Below, piece by piece: positions 37,502 through 45,667 of a stretch of 64,000 nt of DNA. Position 1 is the first letter of the stretch. Every line of letters starts with the position of its first letter. The position numbers and the translations under genes were made by a program. This stretch comes from Sphaerisporangium melleum (GTDB taxonomy: Bacteria > Actinomycetota > Actinomycetes > Streptosporangiales > Streptosporangiaceae), in assembly GCF_014646695.1 (NCBI RefSeq), contig NZ_BMNT01000016.1, positions 52,144 through 116,143 of the forward strand, read 5' to 3'. Under the pieces are notes generated by a model, which saw only the letters and a program-made list of their open reading frames with translations, did no database searches and had not been told where the DNA came from.

Positions 37502-37507
37502 AATATA
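37502..37507 (-). promoter_or_regulatory. Candidate lsr2 -10 element
   Basis: TATATT on the minus strand, 40 bases before the lsr2 ATG. It is one of very few strong AT hexamers around. No good -35 was seen. Confidence 0.4.
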
Positions 37508-37847
37508 CCCGGTTTCCGCCGTCGCCCACGCGTGGAACTGGAGGACGCATTGGCGCGCGCTCGGCCTAACTTAGCGGGTTTCCGGCCTCCGCTCGGTTTA
37601 TCTGCGCGGACGGACGCCCGGATGCCGTCGCGACGGCCCGCATCGCCGCCCCAAACTGGTGTCAGCACTACTGAAATAGGTCATCCCGGATAGCGCCGAC
37701 TACAGACCGCCCGCCACAGGTCGCGTTTCGGGCACGCGCGGCGACACTGCGCGACAACACGCACGGCGCGGTGAAGGCGGGGGAACAGGCGCGGAGCATC
37801 ACCCGGCGCGAGGAGGAGGGGCGGCATGAGGAGGGCCCGGGCCCCCG

Positions 37848-37853
37848 TACAGT
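37848..37853 (+). promoter_or_regulatory. -10 element of a leaderless nadK promoter
   Basis: TACAGT followed by seven bases and the ATG at 37861, with no ribosome site between. Confidence 0.5.
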
Positions 37854-37860
37854 TGCGTCC

Positions 37861-38721
37861 ATGGGGATGGTCAAGACCGTAGGGCTGGTGCTGCACCCGC
37901 AGCGGGACTCCAAGGAGGCCATCGACACGATCGTCGAGTGGGCCCGCACCAGAGACGTCACGGTGCTCGGCCTGCCGGACGAGGTGGGCCGCATCGACTG
38001 CAGCGCCGTACGCGTCGACGCCGCCACCCTCGCCGAGCGGGCCGACCTGCTGGTCAGCCTGGGCGGTGACGGCACCATGCTCCGCACCATGCGGCTGGCC
38101 TCGGGGCGCTCGACCCCCGTTCTCGGAGTCAACCTCGGCAAGCTGGGCTTCCTCGCCGAGATCGACGTCGCGGAGCTGCCGCCGGCGCTGTCGGCCATCG
38201 ACAACCACCATTTCACCGTCGAGCCCCGCATGGCGGTGCGCGCGGCGCTGCCGGGCGACCAGACCGTGACCGCGTTCAACGACATCGCCCTCGTACGCAT
38301 CCCGGGCGACCGGCTCTCGGCGGTGGCGATCTCGGTGGCCGGCGATCCGTTCGTCCGCTACGCCTCCGACGCGGTCATCGTGGCCACCTCCACCGGCTCG
38401 ACCGCCTACAACTTCTCCGCCGGAGGTCCGCTGGTCTCCCCGCTGGTCGAGGGCTTCCTGGTGGTGCCGGCCGCGGCGCACTCGTCCTTCAACCGGGCTC
38501 TGGTGCTGTCGGCCGACGAGGTGGTCACCCTGGAGCTGCTCCCGGCCAGCGGGCAGCTGGCCATCGAGGTGGACGGCTCGGTGGCCGGGCGGCTGTCACC
38601 CGGCGACCACCTCACCGTGAGCGCGATGCGCGCGGCCGGCCGGGTGGTCCGGCTCGGCACCACGAGCTTCTACGAGCGGGCCCGGCGCAAGCTGCGGGTC
38701 AGCGGCAGCGCCGAGGTCGAC
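37861..38721 (+). CDS. nadK: NAD kinase
   Basis: Phosphorylates NAD to NADP using ATP or polyphosphate. About 287 residues with the family motifs: VSLGGDGTMLRTMRLA (GGDGT), GVNLGKLGFLAE, TAFNDIALVR, and the Gly-rich VATSTGSTAYNFSAGGP. The start is ATG 37861 (MGMVKTVGLVLHP), directly after a leaderless-type -10. In actinobacteria nadK often lies next to recN; here it is alone. Confidence 0.95.
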
Positions 38722-38723
38722 TA

Positions 38724-38741
38724 GCCCCGTCCTTCCGGGGC
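38724..38741 (+). terminator. Short hairpin after nadK
   Basis: GCCCCG / CGGGGC with loop TCCTTC, overlapping the last base of the nadK stop. Small stem. Confidence 0.4.
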
Positions 38742-38771
38742 CTTGAGTCCGGGAGGACGCGCCGGCTTCGC

Positions 38772-38777
38772 TAGGGT
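38772..38777 (+). promoter_or_regulatory. -10 element of a leaderless crcB promoter
   Basis: TAGGGT, seven bases, ATG at 38785. No fluoride riboswitch fits in the 60 bases between nadK and crcB. Confidence 0.5.
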
Positions 38778-38784
38778 CGGTTCC

Positions 38785-39204
38785 ATGCCTGCGCCGCCGG
38801 TCCCCTGGGCCACGCTCGCCGCGATCTCGGCGGGCGGAGTGCTCGGCGCCCTGGCCCGGTTCGGCCTGGGCCTGGCCTTTCCGGTCGCACCCGGCGGCTT
38901 CCCCTGGACGACGTTCGCCATCAATGTCACCGGCTGCCTGCTCATCGGGATCCTGATGACCACGATCGGCGAACTCGGCCAGGTCCATCGGTTGCTGCGC
39001 CCCTTCTTCGGCACCGGGGTGCTCGGCGGGTTCACCACCTTCTCGGGGTACGTCGTGGACATCGGCCGCACCGCCGCGAGCGGCGAGCCGGTCACCGCGC
39101 TCGCCTACCTGGCCGGCACGGTGGTCTGCGCCGTCCTCGCGGTGTACGCCGGGGCCGTGCTCACCCGCGCGGCCCTGCGGGTGATCCGGGCGGGGCGGCC
39201 ATGA
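38785..39204 (+). CDS. crcB: Fluoride ion transporter CrcB/FluC, subunit 1
   Basis: FluC proteins are small four-helix fluoride channels that work as antiparallel dimers. 139 residues with the family marks [48 protein letters not shown], which hold the conserved Asn, Phe-box and Thr/Ser track. It is the first of a three-gene operon; its stop overlaps the next start (ATGA). Confidence 0.92.
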   Translation: MPAPPVPWATLAAISAGGVLGALARFGLGLAFPVAPGGFPWTTFAINVTGCLLIGILMTTIGELGQVHRLLRPFFGTGVLGGFTTFSGYVVDIGRTAASGEPVTALAYLAGTVVCAVLAVYAGAVLTRAALRVIRAGRP

Positions 39205-39587
39205 TCGGCGGCCGTGCGGAGGAGGAAGGCGCGATGGACGTGAGCATGAAGATCGAGCAGCCGGCCGTCCGCCTGTCCGTCTTCGTCGGCGAGTCCGACC
39301 AGTGGCACCACCGGCCGCTCTACCACGAGATCGTGCGCAGGGCACATGAGGCCGGGCTGGCCGGGGCGAGCGTCGTGCGCGGCATCGAGGGCTACGGCGC
39401 CGGCTCGCGCATCCACACCTCGCGCATCCTGTCGCTGTCGGAGGACCTCCCCATCCTGATCATCATCGTGGACGCCGAGGAGCGCATCCGCGCCTTCCTC
39501 CCCCAGCTCGACGAGCTGGTCACCGAAGGCCTGGTGGTCCTCGACCCGGTCGAGGTGATCCGCTACGTCGGCGGGACGCCCTCGTGA
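39201..39587 (+). CDS. DUF190 (PII-like) protein between the two fluoride-channel genes
   Basis: 128 residues; the core begins [75 protein letters not shown], the pattern of DUF190, a ferredoxin-like fold related to PII signal proteins. ATG 39201 overlaps the crcB stop; an internal ATG at 39234 is possible. It ends in a GTGA overlap with the second crcB. The tight coupling suggests it senses a ligand and controls or assembles the channel (inference). Confidence 0.88.
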   Translation: MIGGRAEEEGAMDVSMKIEQPAVRLSVFVGESDQWHHRPLYHEIVRRAHEAGLAGASVVRGIEGYGAGSRIHTSRILSLSEDLPILIIIVDAEERIRAFLPQLDELVTEGLVVLDPVEVIRYVGGTPS

Positions 39588-39949
39588 TCGTGACCGTGCT
39601 TCTCGTGGCCGCCGGCGCCGCCGTGGGCGCCCCCCTGCGCTACCTGACCGACCTCGCCGTCCAGGGCCTGCACGACGCGGCCTTCCCCTTCGGCACGCTG
39701 ACCGTCAACGTGGCCGGCTCGGCGCTGCTCGGCTTCCTCGCCGCGCTGCCGGCCGGTGACGGGGTGATGGCGCTGCTCGGCAGCGGGTTCTGCGGCGCGC
39801 TCAGCACGTACTCGACGTTCGGCTACGAGACGCTGCGCCTGGCCCAGAACGGCGGGCGGCTGCCCGCCGTGCTGAACGTGGCCGTGAGCGTGGCGGCCGG
39901 GCTCGCCGCCGGGGGCTGCGGCGCGCTGCTGGCCCGCCTACTGGCCTGA
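39584..39949 (+). CDS. crcB: Fluoride ion transporter CrcB/FluC, subunit 2
   Basis: 121 residues, a second FluC paralogue with [36 protein letters not shown] and [22 protein letters not shown] 39584 overlaps the DUF190 stop. Actinobacteria often encode two FluC chains that are thought to pair as a heterodimer; this operon suits that. Confidence 0.92.
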   Translation: MIVTVLLVAAGAAVGAPLRYLTDLAVQGLHDAAFPFGTLTVNVAGSALLGFLAALPAGDGVMALLGSGFCGALSTYSTFGYETLRLAQNGGRLPAVLNVAVSVAAGLAAGGCGALLARLLA

Positions 39950-39980
39950 CCTCGGCTCGCCGGCGGGCGGAGCGGCGTCC

Positions 39981-40946
39981 TCAGCGGGCGAACGCGCGGC
40001 GCAGTGCGGCCAGACGCCGCGCGGCGGCCGCGCGGCTGAGCTCGGCGCCGGGCACCAGCGCGTCGAAGCCGTGGAAGGCCCCGGGATACAGGTGCAACTC
40101 GGTGGACACCCCCGCCTGGACCAGGCGGGCGGCGTAACCGAGGCATTCGTCGCGGAAGATCTCCAGCTCGCCGACGTCGAGATAGGCCGGCGGCAGCCCT
40201 GAGAGGTCCTCCGCTCTGGCGGGCGCCGCGTACGGCGAGACCTGTGCGCCGCCGGCCGCCTCCCCCAGCAGCGCGCGCCAGCCGAAGGTGTTGGCGGCGC
40301 GGTTCCACATGACGGCGTCCTCGAACGCCCGGGACGAGGGGGTCGTGCCGCGGTCGTCGAGCATCGGGGACAGCAGAAGCTGGAAGGCGACCGCAGGCGT
40401 GCCGCGGTCGCGGGCCAGCAGGGCGATGGCCGCCGCCAGGCCGCCCCCCGCGCTCGAGCCGCCGACGGCGACGCGGCCGGGGTCGACGCCGAGGTCGCCC
40501 GCGTTCTTGGCCGTCCACACCAGGCCGGCGTAGCAGTCCTCGACCGGGGCGGGGTGCGGGTGCTCGGGCGCCAGGCGGTACTCCACCGACACCGCGACGC
40601 AGCCGGTCTCCCCGGCGATGGCGGACAGCCGGGCGTCCTCCATCTCCAGCAGGCCGAGGACCATGCCGCCGCCGTGCATCCAGTACAGGCACGGCAGCGC
40701 GCCGCCCCGCCCGCGCGGCCGGTAGACGCGGACCCGGATCTCGGGCGCGCCGTCCGGCCCGGGGACCCGATGGTCCTCCACCGTGACGGCGCCCGCCGGC
40801 CGCGGCGCGGAGGTGAACCCGGTGGCCATGCGGCGGCGCAGCTCGGGCAGCTCGTCCGGGGACAACCGGGCGAAGTCGACCGGCGGCACGAACGCGCGGG
40901 ACAGCCCCACGGCCAGCTCGGGGTCGGTGTTCGGGTGCAGCGGCAT
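39981..40946 (-). CDS. Alpha/beta hydrolase of the hormone-sensitive lipase family
   Basis: 321 residues; a cytoplasmic esterase/lipase. The HSL oxyanion motif HGGG is at residues 91-94, the nucleophile elbow is GSSAG (Ser165), the acid lies in YLDVGELEIFRDE, and the His in YPGAFHGFDAL. ATG 40946 has GAGGTGA 5 bases ahead. Natural substrate unknown. Convergent with the crcB operon. Confidence 0.9.
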   Translation of the reverse strand: MPLHPNTDPELAVGLSRAFVPPVDFARLSPDELPELRRRMATGFTSAPRPAGAVTVEDHRVPGPDGAPEIRVRVYRPRGRGGALPCLYWMHGGGMVLGLLEMEDARLSAIAGETGCVAVSVEYRLAPEHPHPAPVEDCYAGLVWTAKNAGDLGVDPGRVAVGGSSAGGGLAAAIALLARDRGTPAVAFQLLLSPMLDDRGTTPSSRAFEDAVMWNRAANTFGWRALLGEAAGGAQVSPYAAPARAEDLSGLPPAYLDVGELEIFRDECLGYAARLVQAGVSTELHLYPGAFHGFDALVPGAELSRAAAARRLAALRRAFAR

Positions 40947-41211
40947 GCGGGTCACCTCGTGGGATCCGCCGCCCGCGGGGCGCGGCCCACTGGCGGGCGG
41001 TGGGATGGGCGGCGGTCCGCGCCGTCCCGCGGAAACGGCGGCGCCGGGCGGCGCCGATCTCATCCTCCGCGGGGCACGCCCGCGACGAGGGCGGCGACAC
41101 GCGCCGCATGACCCGCCGTTTCCGCGCTCATCACCGCTCCAGGACCGTCCCGGCGGCCCCCTTCGCCCACCGGGCGTCCGGCCCGGCCGGCACGGGGGCC
41201 GTCGTCCAGGC

Positions 41212-41976
41212 TCAGCCGCGCCGGCCGGACGCGCGGGCCCGGGCTCGCCGGGCGGCGTGCCAGGCCTGGTGCGCGGTGCCCGGGCGGACGCGCCGCTGGG
41301 CCCAGGTGAGCAGGCCGACTCCGGCCATGGTGGCGGCACCCGCGGCGATGATCATTTCTGGGCGGCGTCGTGCCTGCTCGGAGACCTGCCCCGCCATGTC
41401 CTTGAGCCGGCCGGGAGCGGTCTCGGCCGACGGGCCGGCGGCCCCCGCCTCCGTGCCCGCGCCGGACGGGCGGGAGCGGCCGCCGCCGCGCAGCCGGTCG
41501 GCCATCCCGGCGGCCTTCTCCTTGGCCGCGGTCCTGGTCTCGGCGATCTTGCGCTGGGCGCGGGATTTCACGTCGACCTTGTGCGCCAGGGCCTCGACCG
41601 TACGGCCGAGCTCCTCGCGGGTGCGCTCGATGTCGTCGCGCAGCCGGTCGGCCTCGGCCGTGCGGCCGTGCCCGCTCCGGCCGTCCGGCGGCGCCTGGGC
41701 GGGTCCGGTCGCGACACTCCCGGCTCCGCCTGGTTCGCCGGACTCCTCCGGTTCCGCGGCGGCCCGGACGGGGGTGCCGGCGAGCCCCGCGAGCGGGTCT
41801 CCCCTGCCGTGGCTGACCACGGGCTTGACGTACGGCTTGTGCGGCGCGTGGACCTCGGGAACATTGAGCGAGGGCCCGGCGGACTCCGGCGTCGCCGTCC
41901 CCGGCTCCTGGCGGTGCAGGCCGACCTCGCCCGCGGTGGGGCGCTGGGTGGCGCGGAGGATGGGATCCTCTGTCAT
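41212..41976 (-). CDS. DUF3618 membrane-associated protein
   Basis: 254 residues. The recognisable part is the DUF3618 core EADRLRDDIERTREELGRTVEALAHKVDVKSRAQRKIAETRTAAKEKAAGMADRL, a long amphipathic helix, followed by a variable linker and a C-terminal membrane helix (MIIAAGAATMAGVGLLTWAQRRV). The first 110 residues are low complexity. Start ATG 41976 overlaps the holin-like stop (ATGA). DUF3618 proteins accompany holin-superfamily proteins in actinobacterial stress operons; function unknown. Confidence 0.82.
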   Translation of the reverse strand: MTEDPILRATQRPTAGEVGLHRQEPGTATPESAGPSLNVPEVHAPHKPYVKPVVSHGRGDPLAGLAGTPVRAAAEPEESGEPGGAGSVATGPAQAPPDGRSGHGRTAEADRLRDDIERTREELGRTVEALAHKVDVKSRAQRKIAETRTAAKEKAAGMADRLRGGGRSRPSGAGTEAGAAGPSAETAPGRLKDMAGQVSEQARRRPEMIIAAGAATMAGVGLLTWAQRRVRPGTAHQAWHAARRARARASGRRG

Positions 41977-42398
41977 CGGTGTGCACTCTCCTTCACGGCG
42001 TCGACATCGGCCTTGATGCTGCGCAGGGTCTCCTTGGGAAGCGGCGGCGCGGCCTTTTTCACCTGGCTCTTGCCGGCCAGCGCGAGCACCGCCGCGACGA
42101 CCAGCAGCGCCACGCCGACGACCAGTGCGGCGATCCAGGGCGTGAGCACCTGGGCCACCAGCAGGATCAGCGCGGCGGCCAGCGCCCCGCCGCCGTACAG
42201 CGCGACGACCCCGGCTCCGCCGAACAATCCCGCGCCGAACCCCGCCTTGCGGCCCTTGGTGGTGATCTCCAGCGTGGCCAGGCGGATCTCGTCCCTGACC
42301 AGCCGGGACACGTCCTCCGACAGGTGCCTGACCAGCTCCGCGGTCGAGCGGGAGTCGTATGGGTTCGCGGCCGGCCGCAGGTCCTTCAGTTCGGTCAT
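41973..42398 (-). CDS. Phage holin-superfamily III (DUF1469)-like membrane protein
   Basis: 141 residues with two membrane helices (AGLFGGAGVVALYGGGALAAALILLV and WIAALVVGVALLVVAAVLALAG) after the family N-terminus STAELVRHLSEDVSRLVRDEIRLATLEITTKGRKAGFGAG. Not evidence of a phage: this family is chromosomal and widespread in actinobacteria. Probable start ATG 42398. Sits between topoisomerase IB and DUF3618. Confidence 0.85.
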   Translation of the reverse strand: MTELKDLRPAANPYDSRSTAELVRHLSEDVSRLVRDEIRLATLEITTKGRKAGFGAGLFGGAGVVALYGGGALAAALILLVAQVLTPWIAALVVGVALLVVAAVLALAGKSQVKKAAPPLPKETLRSIKADVDAVKESAHR

Positions 42399-42466
42399 GG
42401 CGGTGTCCCCTTCCTTGCTCTCGGCTTGCGTGTCCCGGCACCGGGGCCGGCGCCGGCCGGGAGTTG

Positions 42467-43468
42467 CTATGTGCGGCGGAGCAGGCCGATCACGGCGCGC
42501 TCGACCTCGCCGTGCGTCGCGAGCCGGCCGAAGCCGACCCCGGCGCCGAGCCGGCCCAGCGCCCGCTCGATGGTGCGTCCCCGCTCGAAGGCCTCGATCA
42601 CCCGGGGATCGACGTAGGAGGCCCGCGCGACGGCCGGGGTGTTGCCCAGGTAGTCGGCGACCTCGTTCATGACGCGGCTGACCGCCCGCTTGCGGCCGGT
42701 CCGGTGGTGGGCCCGCAGGGAGACGGCCAGGCCCACCGCCGCCAGCACGGTGGCGTGCCAGGTGCGGAAGTCCTTGGCCGTGACCTCGAAGTCCATGGTC
42801 TCGCGCAGGTAGGCGTTGATGTCCTCGCTGCGGACGTCCACCCAGGTGGACCCCTCCTGGTAGCGCAGCAGTTCCCCCTCGCCGCCCTTGCGGCGCAGCG
42901 TGGTGACGATCTCGCAGACGTCGGCGTCGACGAGCCGGACCTCCCTGAGCTTGCCGCCCTTGGCCGGGTAGGCGCAGACGACCTGCCCGTCGCCGCAGCG
43001 CACGTGCTCGGTGCGCAGGGTGGCGAGCCCGTAGGAGTCGTAGGACTCGCCCCCGACGCGGAAGAAGCCGATGTCCAGCATCCGGGCCGCGGCGGCGAGG
43101 ACGCGGTCGCGGGGCAGGCCGCGCCGATCGAGGTCCTTGCCGACGCGTTCCCGGAAGGCCGGCAGACGTGCGGCCATCCGGCACACCCGGTCGAACTTCG
43201 CGCGGTCCTGCTCCTCCCGCCACACGTCGTGGTAGCGGTACTGGCGGCGTCCGGCGGTGTCGGTGCCGACGGCCTGGATGTGGCCCTCGGCCTCGCGGCA
43301 GATCCAGACGTCATGCCATGCCGGTGGGATGGCGAGAGCCCTGATCCTGTTCAGGGTGCGCTCGTTGCGCACCGGCCGGCCGTCCGGCCAGTGATAACTG
43401 AATCCGCGTCCCCGGCGCCTGCGGCGGATGCCCGGTTCGGCGGGGTTGCTCTGACGCAGCTCCACCAC
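42467..43468 (-). CDS. Type IB DNA topoisomerase
   Basis: 333 residues, a bacterial poxvirus-like topoisomerase that relaxes supercoils through a 3'-phosphotyrosine. The N-terminal domain has FSYHWPDGRPVRNERTLNRIRALAIPPAWHDVWICREAEGHIQAVGTDTAGRRQYRYH; catalytic elements are Arg in GFFRVGGESYDSYGLATLRTEHV, Lys in YPAKGGKLREV, Arg and His in KDFRTWHATV, and Tyr in VARASYVDPRVIEAF. Start GTG 43468. First gene of an operon with the holin-like and DUF3618 genes. Confidence 0.94.
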   Translation of the reverse strand: MVELRQSNPAEPGIRRRRRGRGFSYHWPDGRPVRNERTLNRIRALAIPPAWHDVWICREAEGHIQAVGTDTAGRRQYRYHDVWREEQDRAKFDRVCRMAARLPAFRERVGKDLDRRGLPRDRVLAAAARMLDIGFFRVGGESYDSYGLATLRTEHVRCGDGQVVCAYPAKGGKLREVRLVDADVCEIVTTLRRKGGEGELLRYQEGSTWVDVRSEDINAYLRETMDFEVTAKDFRTWHATVLAAVGLAVSLRAHHRTGRKRAVSRVMNEVADYLGNTPAVARASYVDPRVIEAFERGRTIERALGRLGAGVGFGRLATHGEVERAVIGLLRRT

Positions 43469-43546
43469 GACCCCATACCCGGCCTGAGCGTGGCAAACGG
43501 CCGGGCGGCCTGTTGCGGGCCGCCGGGCCGCCGCGCGAAACGGCGC

Positions 43547-43570
43547 GGAGGGTGCGGCGCCGCACCCTCC
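43547..43570 (-). terminator. Perfect 24-base palindrome after the SPW-repeat gene
   Basis: GGAGGGTGCGGC immediately followed by its exact complement GCCGCACCCTCC, 10 bases beyond the stop on the minus strand. Very likely a terminator hairpin, though its perfect symmetry could also bind a dimeric protein. Confidence 0.6.
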
Positions 43571-43580
43571 GGCCGCCGCT

Positions 43581-44012
43581 CTAGTGGCGCATCGGCATCG
43601 GCATCTTCCGGCTGCCCACCGCCATGGCGCCGAGGCCGAGCAGCAGGATGACGATGCCGGTGACGACGTTGTTCCAGATCGAACCGGTCGTGGCGGACCG
43701 GATGACCCACGGGGAGATGATCGTCCAGATCCCCAGGATCGGGGCGATCCACGTCAGCCCGTACGTCCTGCCGAACGCGGACGCGAACCCCAGGGCCAGG
43801 GCGGCCAGGGCGAGCCCGGTGACCAGGTTGCTCACCGACAGCCGGGATAGGCCGTTGAATCCGACCACCCACGGGGATATCGCCAGGTAGAGGCCTGCCA
43901 AGAGCGACAGCCCATCGATCACCTGCGCCCCCATGCTGGAGCTGGCCCGCTCGTACTTGGCCCGCATCGCCACGATGTCGGGGTGCGCTTCCAGGCCGGT
44001 CGGTCTAGTCAT
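43581..44012 (-). CDS. SPW-repeat membrane protein
   Basis: 143 residues with four membrane helices and two copies of the SPW motif (LAISPWVVGF and TIISPWVIRS), the defining feature of the family; each repeat is two helices. Function unknown. ATG 44012 has GTGAGG just ahead. It is transcribed away from the siderophore operon. Confidence 0.88.
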   Translation of the reverse strand: MTRPTGLEAHPDIVAMRAKYERASSSMGAQVIDGLSLLAGLYLAISPWVVGFNGLSRLSVSNLVTGLALAALALGFASAFGRTYGLTWIAPILGIWTIISPWVIRSATTGSIWNNVVTGIVILLLGLGAMAVGSRKMPMPMRH

Positions 44013-44245
44013 GACCTCACCGCCTCCTGTTTTCCTTCGCGGAACGGATCAATTTCGCCATACCCGTCAAGAAGGCCAGGGTCACGGTGACCTGGGCAAA
44101 TAATTCCATTTGTCGCATTCGATCATCAGATCGGACCCGACCAGAAGATCACCCATGACCGCCTCGCGCGCGGGACGCCGGTGACCCCGGCCGCACCGGG
44201 AGAGGCCCGGACAGAGCTTGACAGCCATGGAGGCGCGATGATTAC

Positions 44246-44264
44246 TTAGGCATGCCTTACCTAA
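44246..44264. promoter_or_regulatory. Iron box 1 (IdeR/DmdR-type)
   Basis: TTAGGCATGCCTTACCTAA, 15 of 19 matches to TTAGGTTAGSCTAACCTAA. Such sites are bound by iron-loaded IdeR/DmdR/DtxR repressors. Confidence 0.8.
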
Positions 44265-44265
44265 T

Positions 44266-44284
44266 TTAGGTTAGCCGTGCCTAA
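44266..44284. promoter_or_regulatory. Iron box 2 (IdeR/DmdR-type)
   Basis: TTAGGTTAGCCGTGCCTAA, 16 of 19 matches, one base after iron box 1 and about 72 bases before the monooxygenase start. The tandem pair suggests binding of two repressor dimers. Confidence 0.85.
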
Positions 44285-44356
44285 TCTTTGCCTCCGCATC
44301 ACCCACGACGCCGATCGCACGAACGGAAGGACCGCGCGCATGAAGGAGCGGACGAC

Positions 44357-45667
44357 GTGACCCACGTCCACGATCTGGCCGGCATCGGCTTCGGCCCGTC
44401 CAACCTCGCCCTCGCGGTCGCCCTGTCCGAGCGGGACGGCGCCCCGCTGGACGCCGTGTTCCTGGAGAAGCAGCCGCGCTTCGGCTGGCACCGGGACATG
44501 CTCATCGACGGCGCCACGATGCAGGTCTCCTTCCTGAAGGACCTGGCCACCATGCGCAATCCGCTGAGCCGCCACGGGTTCATCAACTACCTGCACGCCA
44601 AGGGCCGGCTGGCCGACTTCATCAATCTCAAGACCGTCTACCCGACCCGGGTGGAGTTCCACGACTACCTGTCCTGGGTGGCCGCCGACTTCGCCGGCCA
44701 GGTGCGGTACGGCGCCGAGGTCGTCACCGTGCGGCCGGTGCAGGACGCGGACGGCGTCGTGCGGCTGCTCGACGTGGTCGTCCAGAGCGGCGGCCCGGAC
44801 GGCGAGCTCACCACCTACCGGGCCCGCAACCTGGTGGTCGCCGCGGGTCTGCGCCCCGCGCTGCCGGAGGGAGTCCTCCCGGGGGCGCGGGTGTGGCACA
44901 GCCGGGAACTGCTCTCCCGGCTGGCGGCCCTTCCGGCCCCGCCGCGCCGGTTCGTCGTGGTCGGCGCGGGGCAGAGCGGGGCGGAGGTCGCCGAGCACCT
45001 GCACACCAGATACCCGCAGGCCGAGGTGTGCGCGGTCTTCGCCCGCTACGGCTACAGCCCGGCCGACGACAGCCCCTTCGCCAACCGTATCTTCGACCCC
45101 GCCGCGGTGGACGACTTCTACGACGCCCCCGAGGGGGTGAAGCGGATGCTGCTCGGCTACCACGCCAACACCAACTACGCGGTCGTCGACCTGGACCTGC
45201 TGCGCGAGCTGTACCGCCGGGTCTACGAGGAGCGCGCGGCCGGGACCGAGCGCCTGCGCGTCATGAACATGTCCCGCGTCGGCGAGGTGCGCGAAGAGGA
45301 CTCCCACGTCACCGTGACCGTGCGCTCGCTGGCGACCGGCCGGGAGGAGCGGCTGCGGGCCGACGCCGTGGTGTACGCGACCGGGTACCGCCCGGTCGAT
45401 CCGCTGGACCTGCTCGGCGCGGCCGGGGCGTACTGCCTGCGCGACGAGCACGGCGGCCTCCAGGTGGGACGCGACCACCGCGTGCGCACCGGCCCCGGCA
45501 TGCGATGCGGCATCTACCTGCAGGGCGCGACCGAGCACACCCACGGCATCACCTCCACGCTGCTGTCGACCACGGCGGTCCGGGCGGGGGAGATCGTGCG
45601 GTCGATCACCGGCGCGGCGGCCCGCCCGCCCGTCCCCGCGGCCGCCTCCCCGACGGCCGTCACGTGA
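44357..45667 (+). CDS. L-ornithine/L-lysine N-monooxygenase (siderophore hydroxylase)
   Basis: A class B flavin N-hydroxylating monooxygenase that makes N5-hydroxyornithine (or N6-hydroxylysine), the source of hydroxamates. 436 residues: FAD site GIGFGPSNLALA, QVSFLKDLATMRNPLSRHGFINYL, NADPH site VVGAGQSGAEVAEHL, and the C-terminal YATGYRP. Since the NRPS has a hydroxyornithine-type A domain, ornithine is the likely substrate (inference). GTG 44357 has AAGGAG 8 bases ahead. First gene of an iron-box operon; its stop overlaps the next start. Confidence 0.93.
   Translation: MTHVHDLAGIGFGPSNLALAVALSERDGAPLDAVFLEKQPRFGWHRDMLIDGATMQVSFLKDLATMRNPLSRHGFINYLHAKGRLADFINLKTVYPTRVEFHDYLSWVAADFAGQVRYGAEVVTVRPVQDADGVVRLLDVVVQSGGPDGELTTYRARNLVVAAGLRPALPEGVLPGARVWHSRELLSRLAALPAPPRRFVVVGAGQSGAEVAEHLHTRYPQAEVCAVFARYGYSPADDSPFANRIFDPAAVDDFYDAPEGVKRMLLGYHANTNYAVVDLDLLRELYRRVYEERAAGTERLRVMNMSRVGEVREEDSHVTVTVRSLATGREERLRADAVVYATGYRPVDPLDLLGAAGAYCLRDEHGGLQVGRDHRVRTGPGMRCGIYLQGATEHTHGITSTLLSTTAVRAGEIVRSITGAAARPPVPAAASPTAVT

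Larger units (their letters stand above)
37463..37860. other. Divergent region between lsr2 and nadK
   Basis: About 400 bases with the lsr2 promoter at one end and, at the other, TACAGT (37848-37853) seven bases before the nadK ATG. No gene seen. Confidence 0.45.
44013..44356. other. Divergent region between the SPW gene and the siderophore operon
   Basis: About 345 bases, noticeably AT-richer near 44080-44130 and 44240-44290. It holds the tandem iron boxes; the rest shows no clear element. Confidence 0.5.

Noticed and set aside
38722-38784. Fluoride riboswitch before crcB
   Set aside because: Only about 60 bases separate nadK from crcB and they hold a small hairpin and TAGGGT; the riboswitch core is not visible.
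41973-42398. Prophage suspected from the holin-like protein
   Set aside because: This holin superfamily is a normal chromosomal family in actinobacteria. No integrase, terminase, capsid or lysis cassette is near.
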